Positions 1 to 8,765 of a stretch of DNA of 64,000 nucleotides are shown in pieces. Source of the DNA: an uncultured Bacteroidales bacterium. Lineage in GTDB: Bacteria; Bacteroidota; Bacteroidia; Bacteroidales; UBA932. Location: assembly GCA_946402945.1 (NCBI GenBank), contig CAMIYB010000003.1, positions 36,807 through 100,806 of the forward strand. Reading direction: 5' to 3'. A program made the position numbers and the translations under genes. How positions within the stretch are numbered: the stretch's first letter is position 1; each line of letters begins with the position of its first letter. Under the pieces are notes generated by a model. It did no database searches. It was not told the origin of the DNA and worked only from the letters and a program-made list of their open reading frames with translations.

Positions 1-962
1 TTGGCCACTTCCTTCAGGTCGTCGCGAAGTTCGCTCTCACCGGCGGCCGGATCGGCGGAAATCACCTGGGAGAACTTGATGTTCTTGACAGCGTCGATCA
101 TGGTCAAGTCGCCCGTGTAGAGGTCGAGGGTAGCACGGATGGCCTCATCGTCGGCAGCATAGACGATCGGGTCGCCGTTGGCGTCCGTATCGGCGCTCTT
201 GATCTCGATCTTGGAAACGGTGATCTTGGTACCGCCATCCACACCGAAACCGACGGTCGGGTCCACGGTCGGGGTGGTCTTGATGATCACACCGTTGGGG
301 CCGACAACGGCCGGGTCACCATCCTGGGAACCGCCCAACTTGGAGAGGATGTGGCGGAAGATGAACTTGACAGTCGTAGCCTGACGGGTCAGGTTGATGT
401 TGACATCGTCGTCGGGATCGGTGTTGCTGAAGTCAGCACCGTTCTTATAGCCCCACAGCAGGTCCACATTGGGTTTGCCGGAGATGAAGGAATAGTTGAC
501 AATGTTGTGCTTGCTCGTAGCGTCGATGGCAAACCCGGTGATGCCGTAGGTGTTGTCGGCACCGCTGGCCTCAGGGTCGCAATACGGAGCATAGGCGAAG
601 AAACTGACCTTCTGATCTTCCTTGGCCATACCGCTGGTCGGGTTCGGCCAGTACTTGATAGGAGAGTAGGTCCAGGCGTCCGGAGTGGCTTCGTAGGCAA
701 CCTGCTGGTTGTACATGAAGTCATTCGTGGCACCGGCAGCGGAGAAATCGTCCACGCCGCTGTAGGTGGCGAAGACACCGAAACCGATCGCCTTCAGATT
801 GTCCAGGTTCATGTCCTCGAGGGAACCGGCCTTGGTAATGGTACGGCCGGAATAAGCCCCGAAGGAGACTACATCGCGCAGGGCGAGGTCAGAACGCTCG
901 CTCTTGGCGCAGGAGACCAGAGCGACAGCTGCAATGACAGCGAAGAAAAAGGACTTTTTCAT
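1..962 (-). CDS. Fimbrillin family (Mfa-like) lipoprotein, partial
   Basis: Reads from an ATG at 962 and stays open to the left edge, so at least 320 residues are present and the C-terminus is missing; this is why the ORF track omits it. The N-terminus is a lipoprotein signal (MKKSFFFAVIAAVALVSC). It is followed by a TKAG motif, a GFGVFA strand, FMYNQQV, YWPN and VSFFAYAPY, all shared with the next two genes. Such proteins are exported lipoproteins that polymerise into surface fimbriae or sit as accessory subunits. It is the last visible gene of the 6978-to-1 operon. The fimbrillin family call is firm; stalk versus tip role is unknown. Confidence 0.85.
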   Translation of the reverse strand, partial: MKKSFFFAVIAAVALVSCAKSERSDLALRDVVSFGAYSGRTITKAGSLEDMNLDNLKAIGFGVFATYSGVDDFSAAGATNDFMYNQQVAYEATPDAWTYSPIKYWPNPTSGMAKEDQKVSFFAYAPYCDPEASGADNTYGITGFAIDATSKHNIVNYSFISGKPNVDLLWGYKNGADFSNTDPDDDVNINLTRQATTVKFIFRHILSKLGGSQDGDPAVVGPNGVIIKTTPTVDPTVGFGVDGGTKITVSKIEIKSADTDANGDPIVYAADDEAIRATLDLYTGDLTMIDAVKNIKFSQVISADPAAGESELRDDLKEVA

Positions 963-1001
963 AATGCTTTTGTAAGTTTGTTGTTTGTGTTAATTTTTTC
1001 C

Positions 1002-1035
1002 TTGGTACCCGGACGGGCGGTCAGGCCCGTCCGGA
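1002..1035 (-). repeat. Intergenic hairpin repeat, copy 1
   Basis: CCGGACGGGC and GCCCGTCCGG form a 10-bp GC-rich stem around a short loop, between the stop of the 1045-2298 gene and the next start. A stretch of about 28 bases here (TTGGTACCC... through GGCCCG) recurs at 2329. No T-run follows on the transcribed (minus) strand, so it looks more like an mRNA-stability or attenuation element than a full terminator. Confidence 0.7.
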
Positions 1036-1044
1036 CAATAAAGA

Positions 1045-2298
1045 TTACTCTTTGTTCTTGGGAAGATAGACCTCCAGCGTGGTGCCGGTCTCCCAGTCGG
1101 CGACCTCTCCGGAGAGGGCCACCTCGGAGATACCAAGGATCATCTTGATGGAGTTCTTCTTGCCGGCGCCGAAGCCGTTGGCGAAGGTAATGTCCTTGCT
1201 GATGATGTTCTCGACACGGCTGAAGCCACCTTCGAGGTTGGCGTCATCGGTCGTCACATAGTAGGTCACCTTCACGTTGACGGTCGTCGAGGTGGTCGTC
1301 GGGATGAGGGTGAAGTACTTGTTCTCAGCCAGAACAGGACCCGCGGTGGCGATAACGCCATCAGGCTGGTTCGCAGCCTTGACCGCACCGGCGTCCTTGA
1401 CGTCGTCATGCAGTTTGGCACCGCTGACCGTCAGGGTCAGGTCGGTCGCCGTAGCATTCGTGACATCCCAGTTCGGAACCTTGGCCGTGGAGTTGTTGAG
1501 GTTGAGGACAGCCTCGTCATACATGCCGGGAACCGTCAGGACAACCTCGGAGATGGTGATCTTCACGTCGTCCTCGGCGGTACCGCCGATAGCGGCGATG
1601 TCGTAGGAAGCGACAGCCTCCAGGTTCAGCTGGGAAAGGGCGTGGTAGAACTTGAAGTTGACCTTGGTGCCGATGGCCGGCTTCTGGAGGTTGAGGTAAG
1701 GAAGGCCTTCGGCCACGGTGTTGGTGCCGCCGGCGACGTTGTTCCAGACAGCGCCGTTGGAGGTACCCCAGACGAGGTCGACGTTCTTGTCGAGGTCATC
1801 GGAGATCGTGTAGGTCAGGGTCGGATCGCCCGTATCGCTGTTGGCGGACATCGCGGTGATACCCTCGGTGCCACCGGCCGCGCTCACGTACGGAGCATAG
1901 GCGAAGAAGGACACGGAATGGGGTGCGGTGCTGACGGCGGCAGGACTCTGGCTGTCGGTACCGGCGTTCGTGGCAATCTGGTTCGGCCAGTACTTGATGG
2001 GAGAGTAAGACCATGCGGAAGAAGCATAGGTAACCTCCTGGTTGTACATGAAGTTCGGCTTCAGACCGCTGGCGTAGGTGCCGGCCGTCTCATACGCGAA
2101 CACGCCGAAACCGGTAGACTGGAGTTTGGTGTTGTCCATCTCTCCGGCTTCACCGGCCTTGGTCTTCGGGACATACACGCTATAGTCGATGGGTGTGAAC
2201 GCATCGCCTATGGTAGTAGCGTAGCGGGGGGACTCAATCTTGGCGCAGGAGGCCAGGATGACGACTGCTGCAGCAGTGAAGATAATTGATTTTTTCAT
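1045..2298 (-). CDS. Fimbrillin family (Mfa-like) lipoprotein
   Basis: A 417-residue paralogue of its neighbours. The lipoprotein signal ends at Cys18 (ILASC). Conserved blocks are TKAGEAGEM near residue 47, GFGVFAYE, FMYNQEV, YSPIKYWPNQ, VSFFAYAPYV and, near the C-terminus, KNSIKMILGISEV. Length and order fit the Bacteroidales fimbrillin/Mfa-like family, whose precursors are lipidated, exported and then proteolytically matured. It lies between two stable hairpins inside a five-gene minus-strand operon. Whether it is a major or minor subunit cannot be told from sequence. Confidence 0.88.
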   Translation of the reverse strand: MKKSIIFTAAAVVILASCAKIESPRYATTIGDAFTPIDYSVYVPKTKAGEAGEMDNTKLQSTGFGVFAYETAGTYASGLKPNFMYNQEVTYASSAWSYSPIKYWPNQIATNAGTDSQSPAAVSTAPHSVSFFAYAPYVSAAGGTEGITAMSANSDTGDPTLTYTISDDLDKNVDLVWGTSNGAVWNNVAGGTNTVAEGLPYLNLQKPAIGTKVNFKFYHALSQLNLEAVASYDIAAIGGTAEDDVKITISEVVLTVPGMYDEAVLNLNNSTAKVPNWDVTNATATDLTLTVSGAKLHDDVKDAGAVKAANQPDGVIATAGPVLAENKYFTLIPTTTSTTVNVKVTYYVTTDDANLEGGFSRVENIISKDITFANGFGAGKKNSIKMILGISEVALSGEVADWETGTTLEVYLPKNKE

Positions 2299-2328
2299 AA
2301 CGCGTTGTGTTTGTTTGTTTGTTTAATT

Positions 2329-2360
2329 TTGGTACCCGGACGGGCGGTCAGGCCCGCCCG
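2329..2360 (-). repeat. Intergenic hairpin repeat, copy 2
   Basis: Nearly the same sequence as copy 1 at 1002 (GGTACCCGGACGGGCGGTCA is shared exactly), forming a CGGGCGG...CCCGCCCG-type stem. It sits at the equivalent place between the 2371-3627 and 1045-2298 fimbrillin genes. Confidence 0.7.
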
Positions 2361-2370
2361 AATAAGAATA

Positions 2371-3627
2371 TTAGCTGTTCAGCGGAAGATCGACCTCGGC
2401 AGTACTACCGTCAACCCAAGGAGTAACCTCGGCCTCGAACTTCACCTCGGAGATACCCAGGGTCATCTTGATGCTGTTCTTGGTACCGGCAGCCAGACCA
2501 TCGGAGAAGACGACATCCTTGCTGATGACATTCTTGACACGGCTGAAACCGTCCTTGAGGTCGGCATCGTCGGTGGTCACATAGTAGGTAACCTTCACGT
2601 TGACAGTCGTGGAACCGGTCTTGGGGATGACCATGTAGTACTTGCTGTCGGCAATGACATCGGCAGCGGTCCCGGTGACACCTGCAGGCTGGGAAGCGGC
2701 AGCGACTTTACCACCGTCCTTCAGGGCGGTATTGATGTTGGTACCGTCCACGGTGATGGTCATATCGGAGCCGGCAGCCATGTTCTCCCACAGCGGGGTG
2801 TTGGCCGTCGTGTTGTTGAGGTTGAGGTCGGCCGTCTGGGAAATGCCTTTCACCGTCAGGACCACGCTCTCGATGGTGATCTTCACGCCATTCTGGGCAG
2901 TACCGCCGGCAGCGGCCTGGTTGTAGGCAGCCTGGGCCTGAAGCTTGAGCTGGGCGAGGGCGTGACGGAAATAGAAGTGGATCTTGGTGTTGAGAGCCGG
3001 CTTCTGGAGACCGATGTACGGTTTGCCCGCGGCCAGGGTGATGCTGGTACCCGCAACCGTGGACCAGGTCTGGTTCGCTTCCGGATTCACCACACCCCAC
3101 AGGAGGTCAACCTGCTGGGTAAGGTTGTTGGAAACCGTGAAGGAAACCTTCGGGTCACCGGTCGCGGCGTTGGAAGTCAGTGCGGTGATACCATAGGTCG
3201 CGTCGGTCACAGCGCCCGTGGAGGCAGTAGCGGCCACGCGCGGAGCATAGGCGAAGAAGGAAACCTTGTCTGCCTGCTCGGCGGTTGCGGGCTGGCTGTC
3301 GGTGTCGCCGGCCTGGATCTGGTTCGGCCAGTACTTGACGGGAGCGTAGGTCCAGGAGGAGGTGCTCACGTTGGTGTTGTACATGAAGTTGGGCTCAGCG
3401 AACGCGGCGGTACCCGTGGTCTGGTAGGCGAACACACCGAAACCTGTAGTCTGAAGGGTCGTGGTGGTCATTTCACCGGTAGTGCCGGCCTTGGTCAGGG
3501 CATTGCCGGAGTAGGCAGCGAAGTCGATCGGGGTCTGTTCCGAAACGACAGGCTCGGAAGTCTCAATCTTGGCGCAGGAGGCCAGGACGACGGCTGCAGC
3601 AGCAGCGAGAAGGATGGACTTTTTCAT
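2371..3627 (-). CDS. Fimbrillin family (Mfa-like) lipoprotein
   Basis: I chose the second ATG (MKKSILLAAAAAVVLASC) because it gives the same MKKS lipoprotein signal as the paralogues; the track start adds two residues. The product is 418 residues. It carries TKAGTTGEM, GFGVFAYQT, FMYNTNV, YWPNQ, VSFFAYAPRV, a central NLNNTTA stretch and KNSIKMTLGISEV close to the end. It aligns along its length with the 1045-2298 product, so the two arose by tandem duplication. It is the first fimbrillin after the DUF5119 gene and therefore the best candidate for the most highly expressed subunit, which is inference from position only. Confidence 0.88.
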   Translation of the reverse strand: MKKSILLAAAAAVVLASCAKIETSEPVVSEQTPIDFAAYSGNALTKAGTTGEMTTTTLQTTGFGVFAYQTTGTAAFAEPNFMYNTNVSTSSWTYAPVKYWPNQIQAGDTDSQPATAEQADKVSFFAYAPRVAATASTGAVTDATYGITALTSNAATGDPKVSFTVSNNLTQQVDLLWGVVNPEANQTWSTVAGTSITLAAGKPYIGLQKPALNTKIHFYFRHALAQLKLQAQAAYNQAAAGGTAQNGVKITIESVVLTVKGISQTADLNLNNTTANTPLWENMAAGSDMTITVDGTNINTALKDGGKVAAASQPAGVTGTAADVIADSKYYMVIPKTGSTTVNVKVTYYVTTDDADLKDGFSRVKNVISKDVVFSDGLAAGTKNSIKMTLGISEVKFEAEVTPWVDGSTAEVDLPLNS

Positions 3628-3664
3628 AATCATTTGGTTTTATTTGTTAATTATATTCGTTTCG

Positions 3665-4783
3665 TTACATCGGTATTTCAATGGTATCTCCTTCTTCCCA
3701 ATCCGACACGGTCGCATCCATACCGCTCGCACGCTGCTCGGGCTTGACGTCCGGCAGGACGATGGCGGGCTCGGCGGCCGAGCCGAAGACCAGGCGGTAC
3801 ATGCCCCGGTAACCCGGGTTCGGATCGAGAATCGTTATCTTGTCACCGACCTGGAAGACATAATCCGCCACGGTCGTGTTATCTACGAGCAGCGCTGAAA
3901 TGTTCAGCGAAGGATCGCGTTCATCGGAAGGTTTCTCACCGTTCGGCAGACCGAAGGTGTTGATGATGCCGTCGACGTGACCGACGCGGCGGCCCGCGTC
4001 GTCCATCGTCAGGGTCCACTGGTTGATGATCTGGATGGCCTCATCGGCGGCGGTCACGTCCTGGGTCAGTTCCCAGGTACGGGCCATACCCGAGGTGGAG
4101 GCACGGACACTCTTGAGGACGTCGGCATTGCCGGCATAGACCGTGACCCACATCTGGGAGACGATGTTCTTCGGATAGACGGGGATACGGATCGTGTAGT
4201 ATTCCACCCTGTCCTTATAGTATTGCATCTCTTCCGCGTCGGACGCCTTGGTATCATTGGCCTGGGCGGCCATCAGGCGCCGCAGGTGCGTATAATAATA
4301 CTGATACTCCTGGCTCATCTCCTCGGTGATCTCGAACTCCTCCGCCACGCCGGCCAGGAGGATCTCCGGATTCTCCACCGGGACCTCGTCCGAACCGCGG
4401 GTCGCCCAGGAGGCCGTCTTCGTCTCATGCAGGGAAGTCGCGGCGTCGTTGAAGGAGTTCATGTTCTCGAAGTCCATCTTCCAGTATTCTTCCGGGCTCT
4501 GGGAAATCATATACATCTTGTAGCGGCCCTTCTCCAGCTGGACCTCGACGGAATCGACGTTCGCCGTGGTCAGCGAGGTGTAGAAGGCGCCGTCACGGAA
4601 GAAGTACAGGGTAATACCCGTAGGCTTTTCGCCCTCAGGATAGGCTTCCACGGACCAGATGCACTTGACGATGACACGGACCGTGCTGCTATAGATCTCC
4701 TCCAGGGGACGACGCTTGCAACTCCCGAATACGGCGACCGCCAGGAGCAGAGCAAAAGCGATATTCCTACCTAACTTCCTCAT
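3665..4783 (-). CDS. DUF5119 family lipoprotein
   Basis: A 372-residue lipoprotein with signal MRKLGRNIAFALLLAVAVFGSC. The immediate CKRRPLEE sequence and the following VRVIVKCIWS...YPEGEKPTGIT segment are typical of DUF5119 proteins, which sit in Bacteroidetes fimbrial operons beside DUF3575 outer-membrane proteins and fimbrillins. Its ATG overlaps the stop of the upstream gene by four bases (ATGA), so the two are translationally coupled. The mature protein reads as beta-rich with no further membrane span. A role as fimbrial accessory or anchor protein is inferred from context; no catalytic motif is visible. Confidence 0.8.
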   Translation of the reverse strand: MRKLGRNIAFALLLAVAVFGSCKRRPLEEIYSSTVRVIVKCIWSVEAYPEGEKPTGITLYFFRDGAFYTSLTTANVDSVEVQLEKGRYKMYMISQSPEEYWKMDFENMNSFNDAATSLHETKTASWATRGSDEVPVENPEILLAGVAEEFEITEEMSQEYQYYYTHLRRLMAAQANDTKASDAEEMQYYKDRVEYYTIRIPVYPKNIVSQMWVTVYAGNADVLKSVRASTSGMARTWELTQDVTAADEAIQIINQWTLTMDDAGRRVGHVDGIINTFGLPNGEKPSDERDPSLNISALLVDNTTVADYVFQVGDKITILDPNPGYRGMYRLVFGSAAEPAIVLPDVKPEQRASGMDATVSDWEEGDTIEIPM

Positions 4784-6978
4784 CTGGCCGTCCTCCCGGA
4801 ATGATCCACCCGCACCTTACGGGTGAAAATATATTTGAACGACAGGCCGACCTTGGTGGGTCCGACCCAACTGAGGCGTCCGTCGTTCTGGTAAATCAGA
4901 TGATTGTCCCCCTGCGTGGCCTCGTAGTAGCGGAAACCGGTACCCATCCAGCCCAGGCCGAGGAAGGCCTCCATCCGCCAGCGCGGGCTGAGTTTCCAGC
5001 CGTAACCGTACAGGAGTGAAATGGCGCCGAACTCTCCCTGATAACCATTGTGGAGAGGTTCGACGTCGTAATAACCGCCGCTCAGTTCCAGACCCAGGAA
5101 ATGCCCGCGGAGAATATCCATCGGGTCTTCCTTGTCCTTGCGGGAGAACCACCAGCGGGCGCCGAGATCCCACTTCAGCATTTCCCAGGCACGAGCGTTG
5201 TCGCGGGTCACCCACCAGGGGAAGGTGTATTCCGCATTGATGCTCCAGTTGTGCCCGATGGGGAAATCGAGGGAGATGTGCGGGGTAATCAAGAGGTCGG
5301 ACACGACGTTGGTACCGGCGGCGAAGATGGGTTTCTTAATATAGAGCGGCGCAACATATTCCGGCTCGGGTTCCTGCGGGACGTCGAGCGGGGCGACGAC
5401 AGCCAGGGTGTCGGTGAGGACAGCCGTGGTGTCGATAATTTCAATTTCATTGTCTCCGTCTTCAATCTCGATATCTTCCGCGACGGGGATCTCCGGAACC
5501 GGGGTGAGGGTGGCCGCCATGCCGGCACGGCGAAGTTGCGGGCAGATATTGTTGTAAACGTAATCCCAACTGGAGAGTTGGCGGAGTTTTTCCTCGCGGG
5601 CCTGTTCGGCCAGGTCGGCGTCGAGGATCTCCCCGAGGACCTCGCGGTCGGCCGCGGACAGATGCCCGTCCGTGGCGATCAGGCTGCGCAGGCCGTCCCA
5701 GTCCTCCCCGGCGTTGACGACTTCAATCTTGCCGGCCAGGGCAGGATAGGCCCGAAGGATGCGGTCACGCAGGGACTCGGCACGACGGAGGGCGAGGGCC
5801 TCGTTGTAAGAAACGGAGCCGTCCGGGGAGGCATAACCCGTAATGGTGATGCGGGAAATCTCCACGGTATCGCGGGCAAGCGCCGTCTCGATGGCCTTGA
5901 TGGCATCGGCATTGGCCTCTTCGTCGAGGTCGGCGCGGCGGATGGCATAACGGACATGCTCATCTTTGCGAGGGGCGGCGGCACCCGCAGTCTGGGTATC
6001 GGTCTGGCCCTCAGCGGGCTGCGTTTCAGCGGCCTGCTGGCCTTCAACGGCCTGCGTCTCAGCGGCCTGCTGGCCTTCGGCGGTTTCTGCGGCAACCTGG
6101 CCCTCGGTCACTTGCTGACCCTCGGCAGTCTGCTGACCCTCGGTCGTTCCAGCGGCAACCTGGCCCTCAGTCACATTCTGACCCTCGGCAGTCTGCTGAC
6201 CCTCGGTCGTTCCAGCGACAACCTGCCCCCCGTTCTGTCCGACGGTGGAAACCGGAACAACGCCCGCCAGCGAATCGGCGTGCGGCTCGGAAACGTGACC
6301 GGTCTGCGCAAGAGCGACCGTATCAGCAGCCGGAGCAAGGAGGGAATCCACTGCAGCAGAAGCAGTTGAATCGACTGTCGCAACAGCATCCGACGCTTCG
6401 GAAGCGGCAGAGGGGAAGCGCAATTCGACAAAACGGAAATGGCGGAACCAGGTCCGGTAGAACTGCCTCCAGGCAGGGAGAGCGGCCAGTTTGCGCTCCT
6501 TGACATCGGGAGCCTGATCGGAATCGATGATGGAGATGAACTTCAGCCGGGACTCGGCGGACAACTGCCCGTCGGAGAGGACCGCGGCGCGGAGATCATC
6601 CCAGGACTCGGCGTTCGGACGGAGCGTCACACGGCCGGAAAGGGAAGGATAGCGGGCGACAAGGTACTTGCGGACCGACTGGGCACGACGCCGGGAAAGC
6701 GCATAGTTGTAGTCGAAATTGCCTTCAGGGGAAGACCAGGCGCTCAGGGAAAGCGTGTCGGGCATGTCAACGGAGAGCAGGCTGTCGATCTGCTTCAGGA
6801 CAAGGTCGTTGCCCATGTACTCCCGGTAGAGAACGGCGTCGTCAAAGGGGAAGAGCAGACGCTGCTTTATATCCTGGGCGCGCGTATAAAAAAAAGAACC
6901 CAAGAACAATACGAGCGAGAGGGCGCCTGCTTTTGCAGTCGCCGCCACGAGGCTGCGAAGTTGATTCTTGCGGTTCAT
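4780..6978 (-). CDS. OmpA-like / DUF3575 outer-membrane protein with two SPEG/SPDG modules
   Basis: 732 residues, first gene of the fimbrial operon. A signal peptide (to about residue 34) precedes an OmpA-C-like module (LSAWSSPEGNFDYNYALSRR, about residues 45-115). Residues about 250-326 are a low-complexity linker of EGQQ/TAEG/VAAGT repeats. A second module follows (ITGYASPDGSVSYNEALALR, about 340-415). The C-terminal 180 residues (FAAGTNVVSDLL, LDFPIGHNWSINAEYTFPWW, LELSGGYYD) match DUF3575, a predicted outer-membrane beta-barrel. It probably anchors the fimbrial apparatus between peptidoglycan and outer membrane, which is inference. A consensus Bacteroidetes promoter lies at 7043-7074. Confidence 0.82.
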   Translation of the reverse strand: MNRKNQLRSLVAATAKAGALSLVLFLGSFFYTRAQDIKQRLLFPFDDAVLYREYMGNDLVLKQIDSLLSVDMPDTLSLSAWSSPEGNFDYNYALSRRRAQSVRKYLVARYPSLSGRVTLRPNAESWDDLRAAVLSDGQLSAESRLKFISIIDSDQAPDVKERKLAALPAWRQFYRTWFRHFRFVELRFPSAASEASDAVATVDSTASAAVDSLLAPAADTVALAQTGHVSEPHADSLAGVVPVSTVGQNGGQVVAGTTEGQQTAEGQNVTEGQVAAGTTEGQQTAEGQQVTEGQVAAETAEGQQAAETQAVEGQQAAETQPAEGQTDTQTAGAAAPRKDEHVRYAIRRADLDEEANADAIKAIETALARDTVEISRITITGYASPDGSVSYNEALALRRAESLRDRILRAYPALAGKIEVVNAGEDWDGLRSLIATDGHLSAADREVLGEILDADLAEQAREEKLRQLSSWDYVYNNICPQLRRAGMAATLTPVPEIPVAEDIEIEDGDNEIEIIDTTAVLTDTLAVVAPLDVPQEPEPEYVAPLYIKKPIFAAGTNVVSDLLITPHISLDFPIGHNWSINAEYTFPWWVTRDNARAWEMLKWDLGARWWFSRKDKEDPMDILRGHFLGLELSGGYYDVEPLHNGYQGEFGAISLLYGYGWKLSPRWRMEAFLGLGWMGTGFRYYEATQGDNHLIYQNDGRLSWVGPTKVGLSFKYIFTRKVRVDHSGRTAR
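6001..6228 (-). repeat. Tandem coding repeats (EGQ-rich linker)
   Basis: Imperfect direct repeats inside the preceding gene, for example GACCCTCGGCAGTCTGCTGA occurring twice about 62 bases apart. They encode alternating EGQQTAEGQ / VTEGQVAAGT / QQAAETQ units, and unit length drifts across the block. Such a tract is prone to length change by slippage. Confidence 0.75.
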
Positions 6979-7042
6979 TTTCTTATGGTTCGTCGGTTCC
7001 GAGTCAAAAAGCGGGCCAAAGCATTTTTTACGAAACCGGCTG

Positions 7043-7074
7043 CAAAGGTACGGCGAAAAAATTTATCTTCCAAA
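7043..7074 (-). promoter_or_regulatory. Promoter of fimbrial operon
   Basis: On the minus strand TTTG (7074-7071), 20 bases, then TACCTTTG (7050-7043), an exact match to the Bacteroidetes primary-sigma consensus TTTG-N19-21-TAnnTTTG. The leader to the ATG at 6978 is about 60 bases. Confidence 0.8.
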
Positions 7075-7317
7075 AATTATTTCATTTATTTGTACAAGAA
7101 ATTTCCAATTCATAAAAAGTTTTTCCGCGTCGGGGGAAGGAGGGGTGCGAAGAGCGGGCAAACACGCGTTACGCCGGTTTTAAGGTATTTAATGAGCACA
7201 GACGGCCTCTACTGTGCACGAAAACGTTTTAATAAAGAATCGCTGTTGTTCCGTCATGCCAGAAAAGTAAGGAGATTTTAAAGATTTTATAAAAAATTAA
7301 TCTTTTTACAAGATATT

Positions 7318-7348
7318 TTTGGAAAAGCGAAAAATAATCGTACCTTTG
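7318..7348 (+). promoter_or_regulatory. Promoter of 7TM-AraC gene
   Basis: TTTG (7318-7321), 19 bases, TACCTTTG (7341-7348): an exact consensus match, 22 bases before the ATG at 7371. Confidence 0.8.
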
Positions 7349-7370
7349 CGGGCAGATAATAACGTGAGCC

Positions 7371-8765
7371 ATGACTGGAACCTTACTCTTGTTTTTACCC
7401 GTCACTGCATGCATTTTCTGCATAGCGCAGCATGTGATGCTGGCGTCACGGACCGAAACCTTCTGGTCTTATACATCCCTGCTGCTGTTCAGCGGAATCT
7501 TCCTGCTGACAAGTTGCCTGTACACCAATCCGGATCCGCAGCCGGACACCCTGATCCTGCTTACCCTCTGCGCGCAGTTTGCGGCACCCTGCATCATCCC
7601 CCTCGGCATCATCTACCTCCGGCAACTGCGCATGGGCCCGGCCATCCGGCATATAGACTATCTGTGGCTGATCTTCCCTATCGCGCTCCTGACAGCCGGT
7701 TCCGTGATTATATCCATTGTCGGCCAGGAGACCGCCGGGACCTTCCTCTGGTTGATATTTCGGGAAGGAGAGGACATCGCCCGCTCCTACAAGGGCGAAG
7801 TACTCTACAAACTATATATATGGAATGTACTCGTGTTCCGGGCTGTCCTGGGCTTCCAGATGCTGGTCCTGCTCATTTCCCTGTTTATTATCGCCCACAA
7901 CGAAAAATTCCTTGTCCGGGACCTCTTCCGCTTCCTTTTCAAAGGAAAACGCATCCGGATCATCGCACTGCAATGCCTCCAGTTCTTTATGTGCATCCTG
8001 GTTTTCGCCCCTCTATTCTTCCAACTGCGCATTTCCCACTCCTCAGGCGGTATTTTCATTTGGATCTTAAGCATTCTGGCAGCCGCCCTGATCTATTTCC
8101 TGAGCTATTTTGCGCTGATGGGCGCCAGACGGACCATCAGCCTGAAAGAAATGAAAGACGCGCTGCGATACAACTTCTATCGGGGGGAAGAAGAAAAGGT
8201 CCTCGAAGGATTTTTCAACAATGTGGTGGAGAACGCCGATAAAGACGCCCTGGTACACCTCCAGGAAAGCCTCGACAAGAAACTCGACAACACTGAGAGG
8301 CATATTCCCCTGGAAGAGGAAGAAAAAACGCTGGGCGCAGAACTGTTAAAAGACAATGAAGCCGAAACGGAAGACGAACACGACCTTCTGCCCCGCTTCC
8401 GTCACATCATGAGGGAAAACAAACTCTTCCTGCAGACCAACCTGACGCTCGGGGACGTGGCGGAAGAGTTGCACAGCAACAAGACCTATATATCGAAACT
8501 GGTCAACAATACCTATAATATGGGATTTCCCGAACTGGTGAACACACTCCGCATCGACTACGCAGAACAATACATTCTCGAGCACAGGGAAGCAAAACAG
8601 GACGAAATTGCCACGGCCTGTGGATTCACCAGTGCATCATCCTTCAACAACATGTTCAAGAAGATGACGGGCATGACCCCGAAAGAGTGGGAAAGACACG
8701 CCACCACACGGGCCTATAGAAAGCACCTGCAGGTTACAAGTTCTAATGTAACAAATTCGAAATAA
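7371..8765 (+). CDS. AraC-family regulator with N-terminal seven-helix membrane domain
   Basis: 464 residues. The first ~265 residues contain seven hydrophobic segments, for example LLLFLPVTACIFCIAQHVML, FWSYTSLLLFSGIFLLTSCL and FIWILSILAAALIYFLSYFA. A charged, acidic linker follows, then an AraC/XylS two-HTH domain (about 375-455) with LGDVAEELHSNKTYISKLV and EIATACGFTSASSFNNMFKK...TPKEW. This is a one-component membrane-bound regulator: a signal seen by the membrane domain would be passed to DNA binding in the same chain. It is transcribed away from the fimbrial operon across a shared 392-base region, so control of that operon is plausible but unproven. Its TAA abuts the stop of the convergent AraC gene with no spacer. 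Confidence 0.85.
   Translation: MTGTLLLFLPVTACIFCIAQHVMLASRTETFWSYTSLLLFSGIFLLTSCLYTNPDPQPDTLILLTLCAQFAAPCIIPLGIIYLRQLRMGPAIRHIDYLWLIFPIALLTAGSVIISIVGQETAGTFLWLIFREGEDIARSYKGEVLYKLYIWNVLVFRAVLGFQMLVLLISLFIIAHNEKFLVRDLFRFLFKGKRIRIIALQCLQFFMCILVFAPLFFQLRISHSSGGIFIWILSILAAALIYFLSYFALMGARRTISLKEMKDALRYNFYRGEEEKVLEGFFNNVVENADKDALVHLQESLDKKLDNTERHIPLEEEEKTLGAELLKDNEAETEDEHDLLPRFRHIMRENKLFLQTNLTLGDVAEELHSNKTYISKLVNNTYNMGFPELVNTLRIDYAEQYILEHREAKQDEIATACGFTSASSFNNMFKKMTGMTPKEWERHATTRAYRKHLQVTSSNVTNSK

Larger units (their letters stand above)
6979..7370. other. Intergenic region between divergent genes
   Basis: 392 AT-rich bases with no convincing gene. They hold the minus-strand promoter of the DUF3575 operon and the plus-strand promoter of the 7TM-AraC gene (both listed separately), plus a small dyad GCACAG-N10-CTGTGC at 7196-7217. 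The track ORFs here (for example 6933-7115) have no coding character. Confidence 0.7.

Noticed and set aside
2305-3747. 480-residue plus-strand ORF over the fimbrillin gene
   Set aside because: Low-complexity Gly/Val/His-rich translation typical of antisense shadow; the minus-strand protein has clear family motifs.
6001-6228. Possible CRISPR-like array
   Set aside because: Repeats are in frame, imperfect and encode an EGQ linker; there are no unique spacers and no cas genes.
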